From NCBI GenBank assembly GCA_964654535.1, contig CAZZIZ010000006.1:1-42268 (forward strand): a stretch of DNA of 42,268 nt, in the 5' to 3' direction. Source of the stretch: CAZZIZ01 sp964654535 (lineage in GTDB: Bacteria; Bacteroidota; Bacteroidia; Chitinophagales; UBA2359). The position numbers and the translations under genes are program-made. Under the pieces are notes generated by a model. That model made no database searches. It was not told where the DNA came from and saw only the letters and a list, made by a program, of their open reading frames with translations. Below, in pieces: positions 8,522-18,600 of this stretch (position 1 is its first letter; every line of letters starts with the position of its first letter).

Positions 8522-9997
8522 ATGAAGAGTTTCTTCGAACCGAGGCAATTAAGCCAAGGTATTTTAGTTTTATTTCTGCTTCAAGCAGTAATGTTCAATG
8601 TTGAAGCCCAAACAGGGTGCCATTCCCTAGACTGGGAGACAGACGGAGATGGCAACCCTTTAAATGAAGGGCAATTAGTTGATGCCACTACTTTCGCAAG
8701 TATTGGTTTGAGCGTTACAACAGGTGGTCCCGACCCAATTCTGTTGTTTAACAGTAACGATCCAACTGGAGGAGATGTAGATTTGGCATCGCCTAGTCAG
8801 CACTGCCCCACTTGTACAGGTAACTGTCCTGGTATTTCAAATAATGGCGGAGGACAAACCAATTGTACGCCCCTAGGATTCATACTCATTACCGAAGAAG
8901 ACTTCGTAGATGCCAATGGCGACGGATTTGATGATGACCCAGATGATACAGAACCAGGATTTTTCGTTTTTTGTTTCGATGCACCGGTAACGATCTCTGC
9001 AGTAAACTTTATTGATGATTCAGTAGGATTTGCTCACTTCGATTATGCGGATGGAACGTCTCAGACCATCACCCTAACCGGTGGTTTGGACAACGATGCC
9101 TTTCAAGTTGTTTTCGGCGAGTCAAACGTTGATTGTATGGAAATAGAATTAACACAAAGTGGTGGTATCTCATTACTAGATTTTTGTTACGACGTCCCGA
9201 ATCCTGTTTGTGATTTGGTAGCGCCTGTTTTAGGAGCCGATCAATCAATCTGTGCTGGAACCGACCCTACCACTGTTCCAATTGACGTTCCTGCATCGGG
9301 AACTGCAGGTACTATTGAGTACCAATGGCAACAATCTAACGTAGGATGCGTTGGTGGTTTCTTCGATATTCCAGGAGCAACAGGATCAACTTACGATCCT
9401 CCTCCAATTAATACTGATTTGGCTTACAGAGTTGTTACCACTATAAACCTTCCAAGTGAAGTTTGTATTGAAGAAAGTAACTGTATTCAATTTACTATTC
9501 AACCAAATGCTTCGGTTAACATTATTGACCCAGGGCCAGTTTGTATAAACGATGGTCTTGCGACTATCCTAGCAAACCCTTCAGGTGGAACTTTCTCAGG
9601 CGCAAACATAACCTCAGCTGGTGTTTTCAACCCCGTAGCTGCTGGAATTGGAACACATACCATTTCTTACACCTTTAGTGGAGGAGGCGGATGCTCAGGT
9701 AGTGACACTATGGATCTAATAGTAGTGCCATCTGTAAACCTCAGCACAACGGTTAACTCAAATGCTTGTGCGGGTCTTAACGATGGTTCTGTAACGGCCA
9801 ACCCTTCCGGGGGAACACCAGGATATACTTATGCTTGGAACGATCCTATGATGCAAACTACAGCAACCATTTCAAACTTAGCGCCAGGAACCTATACGGT
9901 TATCGTTACAGATTCCAATGGATGTATGGCTACTAGTCAAGCAGTTATTGTCGGCGGCGGTTCAGATTGTGCTAACATAAACGTAACCCAGAACTAA
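8522..9997 (+). CDS. Secreted SprB-repeat/Ig-like protein without a recognisable sorting domain
   Basis: This is a 491-aa exported protein. Residues 1-30 are a signal peptide ending in VEAQ. The first ~230 residues form an unassigned domain rich in Cys, Gly and Asp (for example DANGDGFDDDPDDTEPG, possibly calcium-binding). Two Ig/PKD-like segments follow. A SprB-type repeat lies at about 405-475, seen in NDGSVTANPSGGTPGYTYAW and PGTYTVIVTDSNGC. SprB repeats are typical of T9SS-exported surface adhesins, but the protein stops at CANINVTQN without a type A or type B C-terminal domain, so its anchoring is unclear or the gene is shortened. A strong terminator follows, so the stop appears to be the natural gene end. 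Confidence 0.8.
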   Translation: MKSFFEPRQLSQGILVLFLLQAVMFNVEAQTGCHSLDWETDGDGNPLNEGQLVDATTFASIGLSVTTGGPDPILLFNSNDPTGGDVDLASPSQHCPTCTGNCPGISNNGGGQTNCTPLGFILITEEDFVDANGDGFDDDPDDTEPGFFVFCFDAPVTISAVNFIDDSVGFAHFDYADGTSQTITLTGGLDNDAFQVVFGESNVDCMEIELTQSGGISLLDFCYDVPNPVCDLVAPVLGADQSICAGTDPTTVPIDVPASGTAGTIEYQWQQSNVGCVGGFFDIPGATGSTYDPPPINTDLAYRVVTTINLPSEVCIEESNCIQFTIQPNASVNIIDPGPVCINDGLATILANPSGGTFSGANITSAGVFNPVAAGIGTHTISYTFSGGGGCSGSDTMDLIVVPSVNLSTTVNSNACAGLNDGSVTANPSGGTPGYTYAWNDPMMQTTATISNLAPGTYTVIVTDSNGCMATSQAVIVGGGSDCANINVTQN

Positions 9998-10046
9998 GAA
10001 GTCAAACGCTTTAAAATATTTGCTGTTCAGTTTCAGAACAGTTTAG

Positions 10047-10077
10047 AATGCCTCTCAGTTTTGGGAGGCATTTTTTT
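10047..10077 (+). terminator. Intrinsic terminator of the SprB-repeat gene
   Basis: AATGCCTC (10047-10054) pairs with GAGGCATT (10065-10072) across a 10-nt loop and runs into seven T residues. It lies 50 bp past the stop codon. Confidence 0.88.
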
Positions 10078-10099
10078 GTGACAACCATTAGTTTGTATT

Positions 10100-10293
10100 G
10101 GGCGTGCCCCCAAATCTCTCTGTCCAGCTTGATGGTCGGAGGCCAACAAGCCGGACAGAGAGGTTTGGGGTCGGGCTTTCGGCCCTCGCTCTGTTCTGCA
10201 AAAATCAAAGAGTCCGTCTAGCTCTTAAGGAGCTAAGGTCTCTTCTTGATTTTAGCAACAGGAGCTCAAACAAAGGCCTCTATCCCTCACGCG
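10100..10293 (+). repeat. Multi-hairpin intergenic repeat, copy A (divergent)
   Basis: A 194-bp element that starts GGGCGTGCCC and ends CTATCCCTCACGCG, boundaries shared with copies B, C and D. Hairpin 1 has an 18-bp stem (10108-10125 with 10153-10170, one G-T pair). Next comes the shared GTCGGGCTTTC. A second stem then contains TAGCTC/GAGCTA, replacing the TACCGC/GCGGTA of the other copies. The body differs from B-D but the layout is the same. It ends 33 bp before the start of the small gene at 10327. Confidence 0.8.
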
Positions 10294-10326
10294 TAAACCT
10301 CTATCTTTCGCACATAAAAGACAGCG

Positions 10327-10731
10327 GTGCCATTCTTAAGATATAGAGCCAAATACTACCACGAACAAAATGACAAAATCCAATTGGGCTTTTTTTGGGC
10401 GGCCGACTATCTACAAAAACACGGTAACCTGGAAAAGGAGGATAGAAAAAAACTAGAAGAGCTGATTCATTTTTTTGATCACAAACTTCCCATTCCAGAA
10501 TACTATCAGGACGAGAAAAATCGCCAGCTCTCAAAATCAGCCACTTCTTGGTTTAAGGACAGCGCCAAAGAGTTTATCAAACGAATGAACGAGCTCGCGA
10601 GAATTCTAGAGCATTACAATGTAGACGTAGAACGAATAAACGTTAAAGAGCTTCCGGGTAAGAAAATATATGAGGACGATTATCAGGTAACGATCATTCC
10701 TTTTAGAGAATCACGAAAAAGTGTAAGCTAA
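10327..10731 (+). CDS. Small hypothetical protein
   Basis: I do not recognise a named family. The 134-aa product is soluble, charged and predicted helical, with no signal peptide or membrane segment. It has aromatic-rich stretches (YRAKYYHEQN, QLGFFWAADYLQKHG), a central SATSWFKDSAKEFIKRMNEL helix, and a C-terminal PGKKIYEDDYQVTIIPFRE segment. The start is a GTG at 10327. No ATG is available near it, and starts in the next ~10 codons are possible because the preceding repeat copy ends at 10293. It converges on the CotH-kinase gene with 28 bp between the stops. Coding character and composition look genuine. Confidence 0.7.
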   Translation: MPFLRYRAKYYHEQNDKIQLGFFWAADYLQKHGNLEKEDRKKLEELIHFFDHKLPIPEYYQDEKNRQLSKSATSWFKDSAKEFIKRMNELARILEHYNVDVERINVKELPGKKIYEDDYQVTIIPFRESRKSVS

Positions 10732-10732
10732 A

Positions 10733-10751
10733 GTTAAGCGCAAGCTTTAAC
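10733..10751. terminator. Possible bidirectional hairpin between convergent genes
   Basis: GTTAAGC (10733-10739) faces GCTTTAAC (10744-10751) around a GCAA tetraloop with one bulged T. It lies in the 28-bp gap between two convergent stops. There is no clear T-run on either side, so terminator function is only suggested. Confidence 0.3.
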
Positions 10752-10759
10752 CAGGTAAG

Positions 10760-13700
10760 CTAATTTCTATGCACAAGCAACTGTGTTTTTTGTCCATTGA
10801 AATCAACGACATATAAGCCGTTTAAAATACTGCTCGGAATTCTTACAACACTTAAACCAGTATCTACTTCTTTTTGCAGTACTACTCTACCCATCAAATC
10901 GAAAAGCAAAAGTTGCCCCCGTCTATCGGATCGTAAGAAAAGTCTGTCTTGTGCAGGATTGGGATAAATATCAAATTCATTTTCCAATACTTCTTCAAGA
11001 CCAACAACTAAAGAGCCCCCTCCAGGGCTTGTTAAATTTGGATCGACAATCCAACTGCTTGCGAAGTGGTTATCAATAGAAGCCTCTGTTAATTGTAAAG
11101 AAAAGCCCAATCCGTCTGCACTTTCTGGCCAAGGTAGAGAGTCGTTGTATCGTACATAATCGACTACAACACCATCTGCATCTCTTAACTCAACTCCTTC
11201 ACCGTCGTTATCAAGTCCACCGCTCGTCCATTGAAAAACCTGAACTCCCGAACTAGCAAATGACGTTGCGTCCAGAGCTACAATAACATATTCTCCAGGA
11301 GCAATTGCGGATCCTTCTGGAAACACAAACTCAACGCCTTCACTGAAATAATATCCTTCTAAACTTTTCTCTTTATTGTATTGGTTATAGAGTTCTATAA
11401 ACTCATAGCTCGAACCTTCAGCGGGATTATAGTGCAACTCGCTAATTACGAGTTCTGCTTCACTGAAGTATTGCGCACCACTTCCTAAGGCGGGATAAGC
11501 TTCCTGGGTAAAATCAAACAGTGCGGGTGAAGCAAATTGCGGGTCGTCAAAAATTTGACCTGCTATATCCTCAGTATCTGAAAGCACGTTTTGCAAATTG
11601 ATAGTAGACAGACTATCAAACGAAAGTGAATTCTCATAGCTATTTGAAAGCAAAGTCTGATTCAAGTTAATAATCGCACCACCAAGGCCGTGGCGACTTT
11701 CTGCAGCTTGCACTGCAGTTTGGTTGGCATATAACGTGGTCGTAGTTACTTCTAGTGAACTTAAACCGTCGGCACTCAACCCTTCTTCACATGAAACTAT
11801 GGTGCTATTGCCAATGTTCGCCGTCGAAGCACCTCGCAACAAAACACCACTCTCGCGACTTCGATTAACAAATAGATTTTCAATATTAAGCTCTTCGCTT
11901 TTCCCAGTAATTACAATACCATCACTACCTTTTCCTGAGAACCCGCTTACTGAACAATTACTGTTTACACTATTGACTACTTGGTCATATAAAATCGCCT
12001 GGCTATTACTGACCGCATTGCCCTTAAAAGAACAATTATCGATAATGGACTCCGCCATTTTAATGTGCACCAAAGGCCCAATGGCAGATGCACTGAAAAA
12101 ACTATTGCGCAAGTCAAGACTACCGCCTTCAACGTAAATAGCGTTGCGAAAAACATTTTTGACTTGCATATTTTCTATTACAACATCAGTATTGTGCGCT
12201 GAGATTGCTGCCAATTCTCTAAAGTGATCTATTCCCCTGCTCGCATTTTCTATTTTAACATGATTCAATAGGATTTCACCAACGGCATTGTCTATGAATA
12301 TGTTGCCCCAATGATTCTGTGCAGCTTCGTGGTTGGCGCGAAAAACTACTTCTTGACTTGAAGTTCCGTTTACAACTAATGAGCCTTCAACGACGATTCC
12401 ACTATTTTCGCTACACAATATCTCGACTCCCGGTTGAATTAAAAGAGCCCCGCTAGGACTTACACGCATTTTGTCATTTAACAAATAGGGAGAGCAGTCT
12501 AGACTAAGCACAAAAGGCTCATCAACTATTCTTGGCAGTACACAATTGCTTTCCTTCGTAAAAACTGGATAGTAAGCGTCATGCTCACTACTAGAAATAT
12601 CCAGCACATTGATCGCCGGAATTAATTCTTGCAACTCTCTTTTTTCGAAAACTAACCACTCCAAATCGAAAGCCAAATCTTCGCTTACATTTTCCATTTG
12701 GTGAACCTCAACTGCAATAGTATGCTGACCAGGTATCAAAAGCTCCTTCGGCAATTCCCATTGATAGTAGTTTGACTCGCCCGCACTTAGTATTTCCGAT
12801 CCCGTCAGGGTACTTCCGTCGTGAGGAACGCGTGCCATAGACTTTCTAGCTAACTCCTGTCCATCTAGGTAAATTATGATCCCATCGTCGAAACGCGATC
12901 TCAGGATTGTTTCAAAAGCTTGACTCTGATTCTCATCAATCTCGAATTGATGTCTAAAGTAGGCCGTCGCTGGAAAATAATCGCCATCTAGCTCAATATC
13001 TGTATTGAGGTTTCCACTGTTATAACCTAAGGGAGCTTCTCCTAGAGACCAAGAACTATCATCGAAATCGCTATTGATCCATCCTGCCTGAGCTACTTCA
13101 TCCAAAGGGTGATAGTAACTCCACTCGGACTCTCTGTCAATTAGTTTCCGCACTCTAAGCGGCCTCCACCCATCGAATGAATAACCAGGCTTTGTATTAA
13201 CTCCTAGTACAAAGGGCGAGTCAGAAAATATTTGACTTACAAGTGTGCTTTTGGCAAAAGGAACATCATTGCAAGTTATTTGGCCTTCGTTTAAATCAGT
13301 TGCTAAATAAATTTCTCTCAGCGGTCCTAAATCAAAATGATTTTTGATGTCCTTCATTAAGAAGTGCGGTCTCGTATTTAGGCTTATCTCCCGCACATTG
13401 ATTTTAGTCAACCACTCCTTTACACTGGGAATAGCTTCTCCATATACCGAAGATGTTCCCTCCCAGCGTTCGATGTGATAAGGAATTTCCTTCTCAATTT
13501 CTTTTTCAAAAGTTTTAATCAAATCGCTAATGCGGTTGGGGTGCAGTGCAGTACTAAACAAAGTGTTGGCGCGATGAATATAGTAATCGCGATAAGTGTT
13601 GTTCTCCAAAAGCTTCTGCAATGGAAGCACTGCGAAGTAGGGGTTGTTATCGGGATTGGTGTACTCGTCCATACCATAGCCACCCAAGGCCGTAAGTCCA

Positions 13701-15232
13701 CGATCTAAGTCGACTATAAACCAGCGCCACTTTCCATCTTCTGTTCCAGGGTGCCACAACTTTATATTGTGATTCCAGCTCGCATTGTGCACGAACATTT
13801 CGAGCAGCATGTAATCGGTAAAATTTCCGATATCTACTTGGGCTATTACCTCTTGGTAATTCGCTTCAATACTCAGGTCTTTTTCAAGTGATTCATAGAG
13901 CTGGAAATAGCGCTCGTTGCTTCCCGATGATACGACTCCATCGTTTTCTATAACGTCGACCTTGCTTCGATCGAAGCCATAGTTTTCTTGGGCATAGAAT
14001 TCATCGGCACGGGTACGAACATTGTGGATACCCATATATTCCCCATTGAAGAAAACGCTAGCAGGTCTATAATGCAATATATCGAGGTCCATTTCTGGTT
14101 TTCCCATTTCCTGTCCAAAGCAATCCCGGAACAATGTATGCGACCAGTCGCGACCAGAATTTCGGAAAGTGAGCGTTTTAAATCGGTCTCTATCGTGATC
14201 GTAAAACATGGGATACTCTAAGATGTCTTCACCATAAAGCTTATCAAACTGAAAGCGCAACATCTTTTGCGGAATGCGCCAGTTACTTCGCCCGACTAAT
14301 TTTACTCCAGCCGGTTCAGAAAACCCACGTCGTCCGTCCGCTTCAAAAAACTCCATGTTGATTTCATACCTCCACTCTGGCTTAAAGTCTTGTACATAAA
14401 TTCCTGTGTCTGGGTCCCAGAACGTCCCCGGATTCGCGCTAATAGAAAAGACGGGTAAGCCTCTCTCTTCTAATCCTTCTTCGATGAAATAGGTATGCGT
14501 ATTTAAAGGCCCCGGAATTAAACCAGTGATAAAAGTTCGTGCACGAACAACGGTGGTGCCGTTCACTTCAATGGGGTTCGTGTAAACATTGCTACTAATA
14601 GTTGGGTCGCTTCCGTCTGTCGTATAATGTATTGTGCCACCTCGTGAGCTTAAAGTAAGTTCTACGTCATCATTGTAAAAACCTCCTTGGTAACTAAAGT
14701 CTACCGGGTAGAATGCGAAACCGTTAAACGCCTGAGTTGTATTCGCTTCACCAGGAGTTGGTTGCGTATAAAACCTCCAAGTTCCATCAATCGTGCGCCC
14801 TTGGGATATATCTGTTTCTTGTAAATCGTATGACACCTGACTAATCAGTTCTTGATTGTCATTGTATAAGCCTATTGATTCACCGCTTTTACTCAGAGCA
14901 AAATTGCTGTGCAAACCTGTATCAAGTCCATCAGCCCAAACAATAAGAAAGCCATTTGCAGGAATGAATGTGTTGTTTGGGAAACCCCATTTCGTACTGT
15001 CGTCGAGGTTATCGCTGAGATGGTAGTTACTTATATCTACACCTTGTGATCCGGCATTGTAGAGTTCAATCCAATCTGAAAAAGCATCGTTTTCTAAGTC
15101 TTCTCCTTTTGAAGCGTTGGAGGCTAAGAACTCGTTTATGGAAATCTGAGCGAAGCTAACCGACATGAATGTGCACCACAAAAGGGAGCACGCGATTAGT
15201 TTTAGGCTTAGTCGAAGAATGAAGTTCTTCAT
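10760..15232 (-). CDS. T9SS-exported lamin-tail / CotH-kinase / beta-helix protein
   Basis: This is a 1490-aa secreted protein. In order it has a signal peptide (1-29, ending SFAQ); a lamin-tail domain (about 30-150, SINEFLASN, WIELYNAG); a chitobiase-type C-terminal domain (about 185-245, TIHYTTDGSDPT); and a CotH-kinase domain (about 255-600) with WRWFIVDLDRG at 502-512, where the Asp residues match the catalytic DLDR of secreted CotH kinases. Next come an InlB-like segment (GVNTKPGYSFDGW), a carbohydrate-binding-like domain, a parallel beta-helix region and a second lamin-tail domain. A type A T9SS C-terminal domain closes the protein (EFDIYPNPAQDRLFLRS ... LFDLMGRVV). The CotH domain may phosphorylate extracellular proteins, but no substrate is suggested here. 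Confidence 0.9.
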   Translation of the reverse strand: MKNFILRLSLKLIACSLLWCTFMSVSFAQISINEFLASNASKGEDLENDAFSDWIELYNAGSQGVDISNYHLSDNLDDSTKWGFPNNTFIPANGFLIVWADGLDTGLHSNFALSKSGESIGLYNDNQELISQVSYDLQETDISQGRTIDGTWRFYTQPTPGEANTTQAFNGFAFYPVDFSYQGGFYNDDVELTLSSRGGTIHYTTDGSDPTISSNVYTNPIEVNGTTVVRARTFITGLIPGPLNTHTYFIEEGLEERGLPVFSISANPGTFWDPDTGIYVQDFKPEWRYEINMEFFEADGRRGFSEPAGVKLVGRSNWRIPQKMLRFQFDKLYGEDILEYPMFYDHDRDRFKTLTFRNSGRDWSHTLFRDCFGQEMGKPEMDLDILHYRPASVFFNGEYMGIHNVRTRADEFYAQENYGFDRSKVDVIENDGVVSSGSNERYFQLYESLEKDLSIEANYQEVIAQVDIGNFTDYMLLEMFVHNASWNHNIKLWHPGTEDGKWRWFIVDLDRGLTALGGYGMDEYTNPDNNPYFAVLPLQKLLENNTYRDYYIHRANTLFSTALHPNRISDLIKTFEKEIEKEIPYHIERWEGTSSVYGEAIPSVKEWLTKINVREISLNTRPHFLMKDIKNHFDLGPLREIYLATDLNEGQITCNDVPFAKSTLVSQIFSDSPFVLGVNTKPGYSFDGWRPLRVRKLIDRESEWSYYHPLDEVAQAGWINSDFDDSSWSLGEAPLGYNSGNLNTDIELDGDYFPATAYFRHQFEIDENQSQAFETILRSRFDDGIIIYLDGQELARKSMARVPHDGSTLTGSEILSAGESNYYQWELPKELLIPGQHTIAVEVHQMENVSEDLAFDLEWLVFEKRELQELIPAINVLDISSSEHDAYYPVFTKESNCVLPRIVDEPFVLSLDCSPYLLNDKMRVSPSGALLIQPGVEILCSENSGIVVEGSLVVNGTSSQEVVFRANHEAAQNHWGNIFIDNAVGEILLNHVKIENASRGIDHFRELAAISAHNTDVVIENMQVKNVFRNAIYVEGGSLDLRNSFFSASAIGPLVHIKMAESIIDNCSFKGNAVSNSQAILYDQVVNSVNSNCSVSGFSGKGSDGIVITGKSEELNIENLFVNRSRESGVLLRGASTANIGNSTIVSCEEGLSADGLSSLEVTTTTLYANQTAVQAAESRHGLGGAIINLNQTLLSNSYENSLSFDSLSTINLQNVLSDTEDIAGQIFDDPQFASPALFDFTQEAYPALGSGAQYFSEAELVISELHYNPAEGSSYEFIELYNQYNKEKSLEGYYFSEGVEFVFPEGSAIAPGEYVIVALDATSFASSGVQVFQWTSGGLDNDGEGVELRDADGVVVDYVRYNDSLPWPESADGLGFSLQLTEASIDNHFASSWIVDPNLTSPGGGSLVVGLEEVLENEFDIYPNPAQDRLFLRSDRRGQLLLFDLMGRVVLQKEVDTGLSVVRIPSSILNGLYVVDFNGQKTQLLVHRN

Positions 15233-15382
15233 AACATTCTTATTTTACAAAGGTGGAACTATGCTATTCGTTTTAAGTTAGGAGTAAATTTCATGTTATA
15301 CAGATGTCTTGCTAAATTTCTTTAGAAGATTATTCTTGAGATAGTTTTAGCGCCTTAGCAAAAAGAGAATATTCGCTAATTC

Positions 15383-15567
15383 GCGTGAGGGATAGTAGAG
15401 AGACGACCAAAGGGAGTAGTCGCTTTTGTTGAAGCAGTAAAGACTTACCGCCTTAGCGGTAGAAGGATTTACTTTGCCGAAACAAGAGAGGGACCGAAGC
15501 GAAGCGGAGTCTCGGATAGCCCGGCCCTGCTTATTTTGCGCAGCAAGAAATAAGCAGGGGCACGCCC
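15383..15567 (-). repeat. Multi-hairpin intergenic repeat, copy B
   Basis: Read on the minus strand this 185-bp element runs from GGGCGTGCCC to CTATCCCTCACGCG. Its variable hairpin has a perfect 12-bp stem (15525-15536 with 15548-15559) unrelated in sequence to the stems of A, C and D. The body closely matches C and D, including TACCGCTAAGGCGGTA and the GACCAAAGGGAG hairpin. It fills most of the 401-bp gap between the CotH gene and the CTERM gene; nothing coding is visible there. Confidence 0.85.
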
Positions 15568-15571
15568 AAAT

Positions 15572-15601
15572 AAAAAAAGGGAAGCACCCGAAGACACTCC
15601 C
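15572..15601 (-). terminator. Intrinsic terminator with UUCG tetraloop after the CTERM gene
   Basis: On the minus strand GGGAGTGTC and GGTGCTTCCC form a stem with some G-U pairs and one bulge, closed by a C(UUCG)G tetraloop, then seven T residues (plus A-run 15572-15578). It lies 32 bp after the stop at 15634 and ends the three-gene adhesin run. Confidence 0.85.
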
Positions 15602-15633
15602 CTATAACCAAGTAACAATTTCTATTTTACCTT

Positions 15634-18600
15634 TTAGGTATAGACCCTTTCACCTTCCCGTCGTCTCACGTAAATAGTGATAACACTCAGCAAACTTAGC
15701 GCCAGGCACAGTAGTCCCCATTCCGAGGTGGTTGGAATTCCTACCGCCAAACAGTCGTCAACTACATTTATCGTAATCAATAATGGATCGGCGCAAGCCG
15801 AGGGGTCGTTGATGGTGTACACAAAGTTGAACACGCCAACCCCAGAAAAGCTCGGGTCAAATGTTCCTAAAGCGGCGCTGCTAATTCCTGTTCCTGTAAA
15901 CACACCTCCTGGTAAATCGACAAAGTCAATTAAGTTAAAGGCTCCAACTGCAGTACATAAATCGGTAGGTGCAGTTGAGTTGATGACAATAGTGCTTAGC
16001 ACTTCTATTGTTCCAGTTGCAGAGTTTGAGCAACCAAAGTCGTCGGTATAAGTATAGGTAACTACATAGCTACCCGGTCCAGCCGCGGAAGCGTCGAAGT
16101 CGAATGAGATTCCCGAACCTGAATCTGTAAAGTACGGGCCGTCGGGTGAGATGCTAAACACACCTTCGTCGATTACACAAGTCGGGCACTGCCCTTCAAT
16201 TGGGTCGAGCATAAAGTCGGTCGTCGTTCCTGCACTTCCAACAAAAGTTGTCGGACCTTCGCTTTCGCAAGTTTCAATATCAAGTGCAAGTGTAACTTGT
16301 GGGTCCGAAATATCAATCGTAGTCATAACGCTTGGTCGACAAGTTGGATCGGCAGAAACGGGTGATAGTATTGCATAGACCTCGAAACTCCCTCCGCCTG
16401 CTGCATTGATTGTAGCACCACTTAGCAGGGCTTCTGAACTCGCATTGCCTAAGGCGCTAAATGGTACGATTCCCAAACTTGCTCCACCCAGGTATGGGTC
16501 GGTTGGTGTTGAAGAGAAGTAAACGAATTCGATTCCGAAATCGGTTTCCAAGTTGAATGCTTGTCCCATTTCCGTTAGGCCAGTTGCATTCAAATCGAAT
16601 GTTGAACCTTGGCAGAACGTTCCTCCACCAGAAAGTGCAGCAAAGGTTGGGCAACAAGTACAACTAACAGTAACAGATCCAGGACCACAAACTGCATTAC
16701 AGCCACTGAATCCATTTATAAAAGTGAGGAAATCTGTTCCAACAGTAATACCTCCTGTTAGGTTCGCAAAGTCTACATCGTCTACATTGACGGCATAGAT
16801 ATCAAAAGTGCTGTTCGGCAAACCAGTGAACAAACCAGTAAAGTTGAAAGTAGCGCCACTGTTATCGGCAATCACCAGTCCACTCGCTTGATCTACTATT
16901 ACATAAAGTTGTGTTGTACCCGAAGTACCACCGGAAGTAAAACTACCCGGTGCGGCTTGGGCAAATGCCACACCTGGTGGCGCAATTCCACAAGAACAAG
17001 CCGTTCCTATGTCTCCGTAGGATGCATCTCCATCTCCATCCCAACAAAGTGTTTCTACGACTTCGGTTGTATCGCTACAAACGCCGGTAAGCTCGTCACT
17101 CACTACTATGTTTATTACTGCATTTCCAACTCCTGAATGGGTATATGGCCCCAATAGAACTGTCGATGGATTTGTGATACCTGCGGTAACATTGGTTCCA
17201 TCGCTTATTTGCAATGAAGGAGTTGCACCGATATCGGTTATGTCAACCAGAATAAAAAACTCGTTTTCGTCTGAGTTGGCGCCGAACTGATCTACACATT
17301 GTGCAACTGCTGTGTAAGTAAGTGATCCGCAAGCTGGCGCACTACACGCAAAGTTTGTATTCGGATATTGGCTGGCACAAGTTGCATTGTCTGCGCAACC
17401 GTCGAGTGCGTTGGCTCCACCATAAGTCCAATCGGCAGGATTGAAAATTGGGCTTGGGCTAGTATCATTTGAAACCGCCCAGCTATCTAAGTACTCCCAA
17501 ACTTGTCCTGTGCCATCAGTATTAGGATCACCAAATACATCTGAGATCACTCCGTTGCAATAAAGAACAATCGCATCGTCGCCGTTAACACTTAAAACCC
17601 CATCGCTATAACATTGGGGAAATCCGAAGTAAAGGGCCAAGCCTAGATTGTCATTGGCAATCCAAATGCAATCGCCAGCAGATATAGCGTCTGCCGGAAG
17701 CGTAAATTCTGCTACACCAGAACTTCCGCTTCCGTTAGTTACAGACTCAATTCCATATAAACTTAAATCGGGGATATCTGCCGTTGCACATAGTTGCAGT
17801 GCTTTCGGCACACCTCCCGTTAAAGGTCCGTCAATAATTCCAGAGATATACAAATCTCCACCACATCCTGCGGTCATCACTGAGCAATCTGATAGCTGCA
17901 AACTCACTGGAGTTCCAGCACAAGTTGCATCATTGGCATCGACGACATTGATATCAATGCTTGCTGTAGATGTGTTGCCTGGAATTAATACCGTGATGGG
18001 TGAACTCGTGGTTGTCGCCAGTGTAACACCATTGGTAACATCTACAATATCATACGTACCACTTGCATTTAAGGGTAAAAAACTAATGGTAAACAAGAAG
18101 TCGCTACCTGCACATCCTGGTCCTGCAATCGCTACAGCAGAAATATCGCAGCCAACTGGAGCGCCTGGACAAGGCGTAGCATTTGGAATAACATTTGCGC
18201 AGGATGCGTTAGTGCTACATCCGTCTAAAGCATCCACTCCAGAATAGGTGTAATCGCCACAAACGAACACGCCATTGTTTGGTGCACTATTCGTGTTGAT
18301 AGCGAATCCATCAAGATATTCCCAGCACTCTCCATTTCCATCAACGTTGATATCGCCAAACAAATCTTCAACAACTCCTGCGTTCGTAGGATCACCCGCT
18401 GGATCACAAAAAAGTTCTATTGCGTCATCACCGTTTACACTTAGCGCGTCCGTATTATAACAAGGTGCAAATCCAAAGTAGTTTGTAAACTGAGTCACTT
18501 CATTTCCAACCCAAATACATTCTCCTGCCAAAAGAGCGTCTGGAGGAAATGGAAACTCTACCCCATCGGTTCCTCCACCATTATTGGCGGAGCCAATACC

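Noticed and set aside
10100..10293. Integron attC site
   Set aside because: Although it has fixed ends with a variable palindrome, the GTTRRRY/RYYYAAC core pairs are not present and no integrase gene is in the window.
10011..10346. Short open frames over the terminator and repeat copy A
   Set aside because: They cross palindromes and a terminator, and have no protein-like composition.
15474..15677. 67-aa open frame across repeat copy B
   Set aside because: It reads through the repeat, the terminator and the end of the CTERM gene; not conserved in copies C and D.
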